Source of the DNA: Spodoptera frugiperda
Lineage: Eukaryota; Arthropoda; Insecta; Lepidoptera; Noctuidae
DNA: 64,000 nucleotides
Reading direction: 5' to 3'
Assembly (NCBI RefSeq): GCF_023101765.2
Contig: NC_064218.1
Span: 682,001-746,000 of the forward strand
This document shows positions 1 through 9,480 of this stretch, one piece after another (the first letter of the stretch is position 1; every line of letters starts with the position of its first letter). Made by a program: the position numbers and the translations under genes. Under the pieces are notes generated by a model. The model was not told the DNA's origin. It was given only the letters and a program-made list of their open reading frames with translations, and searched no databases.

Positions 1-1016
1 ATATAAGGTAGAAAGTTCATTTGTACAAATACAAACAGTATTTTTTTATATATATTATATCTTAATTGTCTACAGCAATGTAACTTAAACCCTCAACATA
101 TAACGGTGTTATTTATGAACTGAACACACTGAAACAATCAACAAAATGTGGGTAAATACAAATTATGTATCATGTTAATAAAAACCTGAAAAATAGGAAT
201 AAATTAATTAAATTAAAAAATATAAGATTTTTGTTACAGTCATTAAATGGAAGGAAATCACCCTGTAAACAAACATTACCGGAGCGGGCACCGAACCAAC
301 GCTGGATGCAATTAGCAGGTACATTGAAATCGCATTATTGGAACTCGCGTAAAAAGGATCAACCTGTAGATTTTTTGCGCAGAAAAGTATTAAGGTAGTG
401 AGTTCAGTCAGAGAGTAGTTTAAAGTTTACAGTCACTTGATGGTATCATATCTTCGTGATTTTATACAATAGTCATGGAAAATGCTACTTAATATAAAAC
501 TAACAGGCCCACGTGTGATTCCGGAAAATAATCTTTTTTTTTTATAATGTTGACGTGTTGAAATGTTTGTAGCCTAAAAGTAATTTTAATACTTTAATCT
601 TTCTCTGTCTAAATCTCGTTCGGACACTTTCAGTTGTGTTTGTGTGTAAACGTAACAGACATAGCTAAAATCAATACACACTTATGAAAATTTTATTTAA
701 AAAAACTATTATTTAATATAACTAACTAAAACCTAGGCTATTATAAAAAATATTAACTAGCATTAAAGTTTTGAAACTTTTTAGCCCAAAGTTCAATTAG
801 CTTATACTGAAATTTGATTGCGAAGTTTCATCACGACGAAGTTTTAAGGGGCTTAGCAGTAAGTTCTTGAGGAGTCGCTCAGTATCGATTCTGGTGGACC
901 TAGTTAGACCTGTAGACTGATAGATTTTTGGGGGGTAATGAAATTGATGGCTTCTTTTGGCTTTGTTTCTCATAAATAGGTAAATTATGATAGTTCCTAT
1001 ACCAAGTCAATAGGTA
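1..1016. other. AT-rich DNA without recognised gene
   Basis: I see no supported gene or repeat here. The only sizeable open frame (165-398, plus) reads through AT-rich codons, has no recognisable domain and no good start context, and is treated as chance. Confidence 0.5.
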
Positions 1017-1133
1017 TCCGGAGCTGCGGACTACCTAGCGGGTTTATCGGGTCTCTGGCTCGAAAAGCAGGAGTAGGAATGGGGTAGTTTTTTAGTTAGT
1101 AAGAGTTTGACACTCTCTCTCGCCTTGCAATAG
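1017..1133 (+). mobile_element. Family A SINE-like repeat, copy 1
   Basis: First of about ten copies of a GC-rich family that opens with GGAGCTGCGGACTACCTAGC, continues through a GGCTCGAAAAGCAGGAGTAGG block and a GTCAGTAAGAGT block, and in better copies ends with a CTCTCGCCT/AGGCGAGAG hairpin and an A-rich tail. This copy is diverged and its terminal hairpin is broken (GGCAGGTAAGG). No target duplication is visible. Copies at 20214 and 61464 show the family moves like a retroposon. Confidence 0.8.
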
Positions 1134-2936
1134 GCAGGTAAGGAAGGAAGAACACTCAAAAGGCATTTTTGCTATGATTTAGACTACACGTACATAAATG
1201 AAACACAATTAAGTTATTCTATTGATAGAGAAATGATATTTACTAATGTTCACTTGGAAAGAAGTTACAAGGTTGCTTCAAATTATTCAAAAAGAAATAT
1301 GTAGCGATGTTTCGTCGTCGAAGTCTGAAGGTCGATATCGGCAAAGGCATCAAGCCAAACATACCTCTCTAAATCAATTGCAAACAAACTGTCAATTGTA
1401 CGCACCTCCCAATAAAGACCTAACTTCTTCCTGACGCGTTTAATATTCCACTTATACCTTAAATTGTCTCGTTTTCAAGATATATCTGTTACAGACCTAC
1501 CTATATTGTACCCCGAGGACATACAACTGGCCCAGCACACAGCCAGTTATTTAGAAATCAACTTGCAACTGATTCACAACTTTATTCTTACTGCACAAAG
1601 TATCAGAATGCAACATGCGAAAATATCTTTCGGAAGCTTTTAGTTTTGCGCTGAAATTGCAACATTGTAACAATAAGCATAGAGTTCAGTTTTGGTATGA
1701 GTTGGGGTGGGTTGCACCGTTTCATTTTACCACGGTTATCGACATTGGATAAAGGGCTGGCCATTAATCGTACTAAGATAATATCAGCTCAGTAATCGCA
1801 GATTGCTAAACGCTCTGTTAGTATGGCCGAGTGGTGTCAGTGGACCCTTAGCTTAAGATGATACATGCAGTGCCTAACCGGACTTTTTGGTAGCAACAAA
1901 ATTAATTTAGTTGGGATTAAATTTAAGGAAAATGCTCGAGTTTTTAATCGGTTCAGCGATTCTCTAAAGTTTTTATATAACTTCGACGTGATTGTCTTAG
2001 TGGAGTGAGTGATAACGCGACATAATGAGTTCAATGTCCAGTAATTCCATTATTTTTAGCTTGATCCATTATTTCGTAGGTCTAATGATGTCCATTACAA
2101 TACATGGACTTAATTGTTCTGGTGTTTCCGCGGTTGTTGGTATCTACTGAAGATCCTGGCTAACAAGGGTCGTAGCAGTTTTGGGAGGTTATGGAAAATT
2201 AAACTTTACTACAAAAAATTAAGATTTACTTTTGCGTAAATCCTCTAGATATCAAAGCCATGATAGTATGCAGTGTTAATTGACAAGGTTTCAACAATTT
2301 CTGTCTTCTTGAACGTGATATTATCCCATTACGGCCAGTCGACATTAAACCAATTAGGTTATAAATATCCTCATATAAAATTATCATATAGCCTTATACA
2401 TATAACACGTTTATCGACAAGTGGAAACAGTTCAACATCTCAAACAGGTCGTGACTTGTTCTGGACATGCTCCAGCCTGTCTGTCCGTGTGTCCCGCCCA
2501 ATCTCTGTAACCTTGAAATATAGAGAATGTAGGCTTGCGTAACTAGGTTTTAAATGAGGCTCTTAGATTTTACTTGAAGGTTTTTTTTATAATAATAACC
2601 TTTTATTTTTTATATTTTTGTAAGGTATTGGATGTCTTTGCTCCTACGTGTTAAAAGATAGATAAGGAGAAATTAACAATTAATTCGCTAAATTGTGTCA
2701 CGCACGTCTAGACTGGAATCGAACTTCAGTACTGGTTTTTTTTTTAATGCACTTAATTTTACTTTTATATTTGTTATTGAGTATTAATAATCGTAAATGA
2801 GACCTTTAACGCCTACGAGATTCTAATTAGTAAATTACACAATAAACCTTATAATAAAAAATATCCTCATTTTATATTTTTTTTTCTTTTAAACACAAAC
2901 ATGATTACTTCCTCATCATGTTATTTCCAACACTAC

Positions 2937-2976
2937 TTTAATAATATGCATTTAATAATATGCTTTAATAATATCT
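2937..2976. repeat. Three-unit tandem repeat, about 13 bp
   Basis: The unit TTTAATAATATGC(A) occurs three times in a row, with the last copy diverging at its end. It is a small minisatellite in AT-rich DNA. Confidence 0.7.
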
Positions 2977-3469
2977 TTAAGCTTAAAACTTGACGCATTA
3001 TTGTGCATCCAACTAGGTAACCTATAGGCATCGTCACATTAACAATACTAGATGTGCCAAGTAATAATATTGTTGCTCTGACCAATATTTTAAACAAGTC
3101 AAAATTAGACAAATTTATTTAATTTCTTAACAAATAACTTGAAAGGTTTTTTGAAACAACAATATCATGCAAATAAGCATTTATAGTACTTACAACTAAA
3201 AAAGAAATTATTGACAACTTACAAAACTAATTCTTCTAATTATCACAAAAAAGTAAAAAGAGACATATTATAATTATCGATAAAATATGAAAAAGAAAAA
3301 TTACAACATTGTTAAATTAAATGTAGGCTTACTAAAATTGATTTTTTTTTTTATTATTTACTTTCAATGTAAAATCAACCACAATTTTTGTTGAGTTTTT
3401 TAACAAACTGTATCATTAAATGACAGAGCTCATCTAGCACATTTAATTCTCCGTGACTCTCAACCACGT

Positions 3470-3550
3470 AGGCTCGAGCGGCAAAGACCTGAGGCCAAGG
3501 ACATGAGTTCGATGCTCGGTGAATAACATCATGTACACTGCACCCAGCCA
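3470..3550 (+). mobile_element. Possible tRNA-like SINE head
   Basis: A box-A-like TAGGCTCGAGCGG is followed about 35 bp later by a box-B-like GAGTTCGATGCT, the spacing expected of an internal RNA polymerase III promoter. There is no full tRNA cloverleaf and no second copy in the window to confirm it as a SINE. Confidence 0.3.
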
Positions 3551-3812
3551 ACGGTGATGCATTGAAAAATCACGTGGATTGTTTACAGCACTGAAAATAT
3601 AATGATTCTTCAACAATTTGGATTGCTTTTTTTGTACATCACATGACACGCTTTACAAAAAAATTTCGTACTGTCACCAACTAGAATATCTAACTAGGTT
3701 TTACATTTAAGCGTAAGCATTTATTATGGCATTTAAGCGATATTCAACCGAGAGAATAAAAATGCTAATAAATCATATTCATAAATAAAGGTGTTGATGG
3801 AAATTTTGTCCA

Positions 3813-3918
3813 TTTTTTTTAAGGGGTATATAATCATTCTATTGCTTCTCTCGCCTTGGGGAGCCGAGAGGGTGTGTCAGACTCTTACTGACTAAAAACC
3901 ACCCCGTTCCTACTCCCG
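3813..3918 (-). mobile_element. Family A SINE-like repeat, copy 2 (5'-truncated)
   Basis: Reverse-oriented copy: the A-rich tail (T run then AAGGGG on the plus strand), the terminal hairpin region and the GACTCTTACTGACTAAAAACC block are present. The GGAGCTGCGGACTACC head is missing. 5' truncation is expected for reverse-transcribed insertions. Confidence 0.8.
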
Positions 3919-5711
3919 AATTAATGTTTATTTATTTATTTACAAAACCTAAAAATATGATACCTTACAGCTAATTCCAATTAATTAATTAATTATGTTG
4001 ATTTTATACATTTATTTTGTATATTTTCATGTCCACTATCGATTAATACCATTTGGTTGAAAGTCCTCCTCCTCAATTGAACTTGAGGTAGGTTTCAAAC
4101 TTAGTTTGTTCCCCCCCGAACAGACGGTAGCTTGTTTTATTATCACTCTGGTACAGATTCAAAGGTTCGGATTTTGACCTTTCGATCAGCGGTCAAAGAC
4201 TCATGCTTTACGCAAATCAATGCCCTTTCAGGTAAGTCGGGTAGGCAGGTAGACATAGTTGTGTTGGCAATGGAAATTATATTTTTATATTATATGTCGC
4301 TCTTTAAATAATTGGGTTTACTTGGAGCAAATGGGTTTTTTTGAGGGGGTATATCAAACAAATGGGGTAAAAGGAGTTTGTACTATGATCGTGAAATAAT
4401 GCAATAATAAATGTCATATTTTCTGTTAGAATAGATTACCCGGTAATATTGCACGTATGTATAATTTTAGCAATATTTAGATTTACTCTTAAGGCATTAG
4501 GCCTATTTATTTCTGTTTTTAAAGTTCGTTCATTATTTTTGTGTCTTTTTAGTATAACTTCTGAAGGATACTAGCTAGAAATTTTTGAATTAGTTCATGA
4601 TTACCACTGTGATTAGATCAGCAGTTTAGTACCTGGATTACTCAATATTTGTGTGTTTGTCGCCACTACACCCATCCTCCAGCGTGGTCTCCAATTTACG
4701 GGCGCACAGGGTCGTCGCACCGCCTATCGAGGACGTCCCACGCAATGTCTGGGATGCACGTCTGCCTAAACGACCGAAATCGAATCGCTCGCCGCAACAT
4801 CGGCTAACTTCGACTTTACAACCAAGTTATTATTTTAAAGAAGCTTTTAATGAACTCTAAATATGATACTCGTATTTTCAATTTAGATTTATGATTTTAG
4901 ATGATTTCTAGTCTCATTAGGATTTGTTAGTCACATTTTTTCGTCTTGAACTGAAATAACTGTGTATTGTTATATAAACTGTTCTGCTTTATGCGGGATT
5001 CTTACATACACAGCAGCTGGTCATCTAAGTCACAATCTTACCCACTTACTTACCGTCATTAGAGAATTATTTCAAACTCCTTTAGTGGCAAAATGTTGGT
5101 TGGTTTGGAGGAAGACAGGGATACCTGGTTCAGTATTGGAGGTCGAGGCTCTTGAAAATGATGATGATGAATAAATAGATCGTCTGAATTGTAGATCACA
5201 GTAAAGTACAGCTTTTACATAATATGCATTGGCTATAAACGCTTCCTTATAGTTAAGAAGAAACGTTCGAGCGATATAAAACTATTAGCTGCAGGATGCT
5301 GGAGTAACTGTTTAGCGACTTAACTAATGTACTGGCTGTTTCTTGTTCAACAGGCTGATATGCTGCTCTTATTTTAGATAGAGATTAGATTTAGTTAGGA
5401 CTTTTTATTTAATTAACTTATTACAAACTATGTACGAGTATATAGGTGGACTATTTAGTCCGCCTGAGGCATGTTTTCCCAGTCAACCTTTAAGTAGTGC
5501 AGATAGCGGCTTGCGTAATGTCTCAGGTAGTTAAGTTCAGTCAGTCAGTTTCAGGTGTACAGTCAATGATTTCAAGTCTAGATTCTGCAGTCCTTGTAAT
5601 GAAACCTTGTTGGGTAGTTTAGTGGTTGATGTATGAAACACGTTGCCTTGCGATGTGGAACCTGAAAAAATTAATAAAACGTGGTGATAAGAATAATGAA
5701 AGCACAAATAC
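3919..5711. other. Unassigned stretch with one GC-rich patch
   Basis: A locally GC-rich patch at about 4660-4810 contains an open frame (4651-4860, plus) with no domain I recognise and a poor start. Around 5090-5174 a sequence ends in repeated GATGAT, reminiscent of LINE 3' tails, but no second copy supports it. Nothing else stands out. Confidence 0.4.
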
Positions 5712-5865
5712 AGGTCGTTCTTCTCCATAGGAATCTTCACTATAGAACGAGTAAATAGCTTCACTAGAGAACTCGCCGACAGGTAGTCATTTTTAATATT
5801 ATAATATTTGATTTGACGTTCAAAAGTGCCTTCCTGGTCTATTTGAAATAATTTTGACTTTGACA
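5712..5865 (+). mobile_element. LINE 3'-end fragment (family E), copy 1
   Basis: This matches the copy at 35284-35478 through GTTCTTCTCCATA, GACGTTCAAAAGTG, TTCC(T/C)GGTCTATTTG and the ATTTTGACTTTGAC tail. A short T/G/A/C microsatellite tail with variable 5' truncation is the usual form of dead non-LTR retrotransposon 3' ends in moths. The clade is not determined. Confidence 0.65.
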
Positions 5866-6458
5866 TGAGCATTTTTAATATGGTAATTTCTATAAACAAA
5901 GACTCGATAAAATACCACTATTTTTATAAATGACCGAACAAGTTGATTATGCTATGCAGTCTTGTATTAACAAATCTTTATATCGTTGAATCGATTAGCT
6001 GCGCAAATATGCAAACGATTATGATTACTTGATTTATTATAGAAGTTGATTTCATCGATTGGTTTCATGATGTCAATATCTGGTTTAATGACGAATAAAT
6101 TAAATTAGTAACGGTAATAAAAAGTATTACAAGTCATTGTGTCTTAGGATTTAATTACCCATTGGCAGTTAATAAGTAATTGGTATACGTTTCTTTGTAT
6201 GTATTGTGTTTATTTATAAACATTTTATAGTTATGGCTTGTTATTGAAGTGTAGAAGGAGCAAGTGTCCTTCGATTCAAGGGGTGTAGGCACCATTTTTA
6301 TAGATATCGATAATTTCTTTATCAAATATTTTTTTTTTTTTTGTAATAACCAAACACCACTTAAAATAAACATAATACACACTTAATACGATTAAACATA
6401 CTTTTGACAACTGCCAAGATTGCAAAATATTCCCTTAACCTACAAAAGTCCTTTTAAT
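5866..6458. other. AT-rich DNA without recognised gene
   Basis: No supported feature. Contains a poly-T run at about 6330-6342 and chance open frames. Confidence 0.5.
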
Positions 6459-6930
6459 TTATAGGATAGGAAAAGTCCTATCCATAAACATTTTGCCAGA
6501 TCCTGATATTTGGATGTCCAATTCGTCCCCTGGTGCATCTATTCCCAGAGAATCCATAGATCTCCATACTGCAGTCCCCATTTTTATCCTTCCACCTTCC
6601 TTTTTCATTTGTTGGTGCAGTTCTTCCAATGTGGTAGTTAATCCAATGATAATCTGCTGGAGTTTTTTGCCACCGGAGCCTACATCTCTTCTTTCCTCTA
6701 TATGGTCGAAGAAATCTTCACCAAAGGTATGGATACGAGGACCGCTGAAGCAATGCAAACAACTTACTTGGTTGTAAACACTAGAAAGCATTCCAGTCTG
6801 ATTTAGCACATGGCATCTTAGCATACATTGTCTGGATCGAAGATCTCAATAACACTACTCCTCCTCTTGTCATATTTCTAAAAGAATTACCCATTTCTTC
6901 CCGGGTGTACCAATTTACAGTTCTGCTTAT
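6459..6930 (-). pseudogene. Decayed fragment of an unidentified protein family, member 1
   Basis: A minus-strand reading frame of about 120 codons (6824 to 6459) is preceded by another well-behaved frame (about 6930 to 6790) containing NWYTREEMGNSFRNMTRGG. The frames join only through a shift near 6790, so the sequence is a broken coding region. The segment SSVYNQVSCLHCFSGPR, then FFDHIEERRDV, is clearly related to the segment at 28062-28360 (GVYNQVATVPCFRGSR, FFNHIRKKRVV), and downstream AVWRSMDSLG pairs with SVWHTVAELD. Conservation of protein but not of reading frame points to an old multicopy coding element. I do not recognise the family. A transposon gene or an endogenised viral gene are both possible, and no function is assigned. 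Confidence 0.5.
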
Positions 6931-7051
6931 TTGAGATATAACGTCACGAATAAAAATACAGATACTAATAACCCCTTCTCTTTATTAGTTAATTACTACA
7001 AACTGATAATTTTAACAAGACTTGCAACTCTGTACAAATTGAGACCCACAA

Positions 7052-7248
7052 TTTTACTAATATTATACTTGCAAAAGTTTATAAGTTTGTGTTTGTGTGT
7101 ATGTTTGTTACTCAATCACGTCAAAATGGCTAAAGAGATCGAGATGAAATTTAGAACAGGGTATATTATAGTCTGGAATAACACGCAGGATACCTTTTAT
7201 CCCACAGAAATGCAAGCGAAACTGCTGGCATACCCACTATTTGGATGA
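7052..7248 (+). mobile_element. Old Helitron-like repeat, diverged
   Basis: The start TTTTACTAATATTATA resembles the intact TCTTACTAATATTA 5' end at 9327, and GTCAAAATGGCTAAAGAGAT followed by GAGATGAAATTTAGAACAGG matches the body of that element. The CTAG terminus is eroded, so the right boundary is approximate. Confidence 0.6.
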
Positions 7249-7439
7249 ATATGAGCGATACTTCTAAATATCCGTTTGATAAATTTAAAATACGTTATTT
7301 TATAAACATTAAACCTAACGGTATATAATGATGACTGGGTTCGCTTACGAGTTAGGTTTCTGCTACACTGATGTATAACTTAATCACAATACATTTTGGC
7401 ATTTTATAAAATTTGTGTATATTTGTGATATTAAAATAT

Positions 7440-7617
7440 CCAGTTTTTACTACATGTATATAATACAGATACATACACCAACATTTTTTTTACAATTTTA
7501 CTGTCTGTCTGTTTGTTCTAGCTAAACTCTAAAATGACTGGACCGATTTTGACAGAGAATTTTATTGGCAGGTACCTCATGTACTTTTATTTTAGAAAAT
7601 TGGAACAAAGTTGATGC
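7440..7617 (+). repeat. Interspersed repeat, pair member 1
   Basis: Shares TTTTTACTACATG, ATGGCTGGACTGATTTT-like and TTTATTGGCAGGTA(C/G)CTCATGTAC blocks with 8300-8480. The paired copies flank the SINE at 8001. Probably part of a degenerate non-autonomous Helitron family. Confidence 0.55.
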
Positions 7618-7730
7618 GATGGGCGCTCTGATTGGTTGGTTTATTCGAACCGGCCAATCATAGCGCCGAACGCGCTCTCGTTTGGACTACTTTAAAAGTA
7701 AAACAAACTCTACTCTATTACTAAGGATAC
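7618..7730 (+). repeat. GC-rich palindromic repeat, copy 1
   Basis: The arms GGCGCTCTGATTGG (7622-7635) and CCAATCATAGCGCC (7654-7667) are inverted repeats with one mismatch, followed by GAACGCGCTCTCGTTTGG and a GTAAAACAAACT...ACTAAGG tail. Related copies lie at 14461-14560 (minus) and 58385-58465 (plus). This could be the stem of a MITE or part of a larger repeat. Confidence 0.65.
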
Positions 7731-8000
7731 AGACATACATTTGTGCATCAAGTACGCTTGTTACGCCTCAGTCAGTGTACAGCTTTAGTTCCAAAGCCCA
7801 CGCTCTTATTAAAAATTATTAAAGGTACCTCTCGGAGGCTGTATTAGTGCGATCGTTACCTTAGCGGATGAATGGCTTGGCTTTATATTATCTTGCATAA
7901 TTATTGTCTCTTCGCTGCCTGTAATTACTGTATGTTACTAACCTTGACTTTAAAACATTATATAACTATATAATGTCTAATCTAGACTAATAAATAAAGA

Positions 8001-8280
8001 CTGCCGCGTTGGTCGAGTGGTCGCAAGTGCGACTGCCGAACAAGGGGTCGCGGGTTCGATTCCCGGGCAAAGTATTACTGGGGTATTTTCGGTGTTTCGA
8101 AAATTTCTCAGTAGTAACACGGAGTCTGGAATTTTTTCCAGTATATGGCAATAGGCTCATCCCCTATAACATGGGACTTATAACATAAATGGTGAAAAGT
8201 GGGTGTACATTGTATAGCGGCATTACGTGTCGTAATGAGCACCTCTGCCTACACCTACGGGGACACAAGGCGTGACGTTG
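8001..8280 (+). mobile_element. tRNA-derived SINE (family C), near full length
   Basis: Box A (TTGGTCGAGTGG, 8009-8020) and box B (GGTTCGATTCC, 8053-8063) form an internal RNA polymerase III promoter in a tRNA-related head. A tRNA-unrelated body follows: TCTCAGTAGTAACACGGAGT, AATAGGCTCA, AAATGGTGAAAAGTGGGTGT, CACCTCTGCCTACAC and a GGGGACACAAGGCGTGACG end. Four other copies are in this window. It has no coding capacity and would depend on a LINE for mobility, as SINEs do. Confidence 0.9.
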
Positions 8281-8289
8281 CTTTTGCTA

Positions 8290-8544
8290 AATAAAAATTG
8301 GAGTGTCTGTTTGTAATATTGAAGTAGCCGCTTTTTACTACATGCCATGCATATGAATATGTATACGATACATAAACCATTTTTCCAACCAGTTTATTCT
8401 GCCTAATCTCTGAAATGGCTGGACTGATTTTAACGAGACTTTTATTGGCAGGTAGCTCATGTACTAAGGAGTACCTAACTGAGGCTAATTTTGTTACTGA
8501 CAAAGTCCGTAATCCAAGCGAGCAAAGCCGCGGACATTAGCTAA
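8290..8544 (+). mobile_element. Degenerate Helitron-like repeat
   Basis: Second member of the repeat at 7440-7617. The right end AAAGCCGCGGACATTAGCTAA followed by T fits a CTRR terminus with a remnant GC-rich stem, but the 5' TC end cannot be placed. Confidence 0.45.
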
Positions 8545-8819
8545 TTGGAATATAAAAGAAGTTCTATCTCCATGTCCTGGCTTTATGGTTTTCTCTATGT
8601 AGTCTATGGTATATTTGCAATTTGTACGACTAAGCTGTAGCTTTAAATTACAAAACTTGTTCTATTTCAAGTCATCTTCTAAATGTCAGAGGTGATCATA
8701 CAGTTTAGGATGTATGTGTGTTAGGAGTTTTGATCTCTAATCCATTCGTTTAGGGTCTAAAGTTAAACATTCCAAAATAGTAATTAGGATCTTTTTTAAA
8801 GGAAATAGTATACCAACTA

Positions 8820-9070
8820 GTTGCCTCGTTGGTCAAGTGGTCGCAAGTGCGACTGCCGTGCAAGGGGTGTCGGGTTCATATCCCAGGTCGGCCAAAGTAT
8901 TACCGAGGTTTTTTGAAAATATCCCAGTAGTAGCACAGAGTCTGGAAGTGTGCCCATATACGGCAATAGGCTCACCTCCACAAATGGTGTACATTGGACA
9001 GTGGCGTTACGTGCCGTAATGTGCAGATGCACCTCTGCCTACCCCTTCAGGGATAAAAGGCTTGACGTCA
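8820..9070 (+). mobile_element. tRNA-derived SINE (family C), copy 2
   Basis: Head to tail it matches the copy at 8001: GTTGGTCAAGTGGTCGCAAG, GACTGCCGTGCAAGGGGTGT, a mutated box B (GGTTCATATCC), the middle block and CCTTCAGGGATAAAAGGCTT. A weak possible target duplication CAACTA lies on both sides (8814-8819 and about 9069-9074). The altered box B suggests it is no longer transcribable. Confidence 0.88.
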
Positions 9071-9326
9071 ACTAAAATTAACCATATATTTTTGAAAGTT
9101 CACCGACAAACGGATATCGTGTGGAATAAAAAAACATGGCTGCGGTTAGATTTATGTTACCAATATTCCGTAGAGATGCAACTCCTGGCTTAAAAATGTA
9201 TTAGAAAACTTTTGATTTACTGTTATTGGATTAGCTGTTTTTTGGTTTGTCTGTATCGTTCTAGTGAAAATATAACGTGTAAAATGTAGCTTGAGTGAAT
9301 TTATACGAGTATAATTATGTAACTTA

Positions 9327-9480
9327 TCTTACTAATATTAAAATGCAATGCTTATTAAAATGCAAAAGCTTTGTGTGTATGTATCACGTGAAAATGGCTA
9401 AAAGGATCGGGATGAAATTTGGAACAAGGGTACATTAGGACACTTGTTTCCCAAGAAGCAAAGCCGCTGGCAGAAACTAG
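9327..9480 (+). mobile_element. Short non-autonomous Helitron (Lep1-like)
   Basis: Begins TCTTACTAATATTA after a host A and ends GGCAGAAACTAG before a host T, matching the Helitron rule of A|T insertion, 5' TC and 3' CTRR without target duplication. The body carries ATCACGTGAAAATGGCTAAA and GGGATGAAATTTGGAACAAGG. At 154 bp it has no coding capacity and would need a Rep/helicase supplied elsewhere. The subterminal hairpin is degraded. Confidence 0.75.

Larger units (their letters stand above)
1134..3812. other. Unassigned AT-rich stretch
   Basis: No gene is supported. The stretch contains T and A runs, a short tandem repeat at 2937-2976, and an A-box-like TATGGCCGAGTGGT near 1824 that lacks a matching B box. 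Open frames at 1246-1434, 1837-2034 and 2273-2542 show no domain, no splice context and no useful start. Confidence 0.5.

Noticed and set aside
1818..1890. tRNA-like start (TATGGCCGAGTGGT) suggesting a tRNA-Ser/Leu gene
   Set aside because: Only a box-A-like word is present. No box B, no acceptor stem pairing and no cloverleaf could be built.
5537..5899. 120-codon minus-strand gene
   Set aside because: Overlaps the family E LINE tail in antisense and has no domain.
8001..8075. tRNA gene
   Set aside because: Box A and B are intact, but the sequence continues into a repeated SINE body and the acceptor stem does not pair; it is a SINE head.
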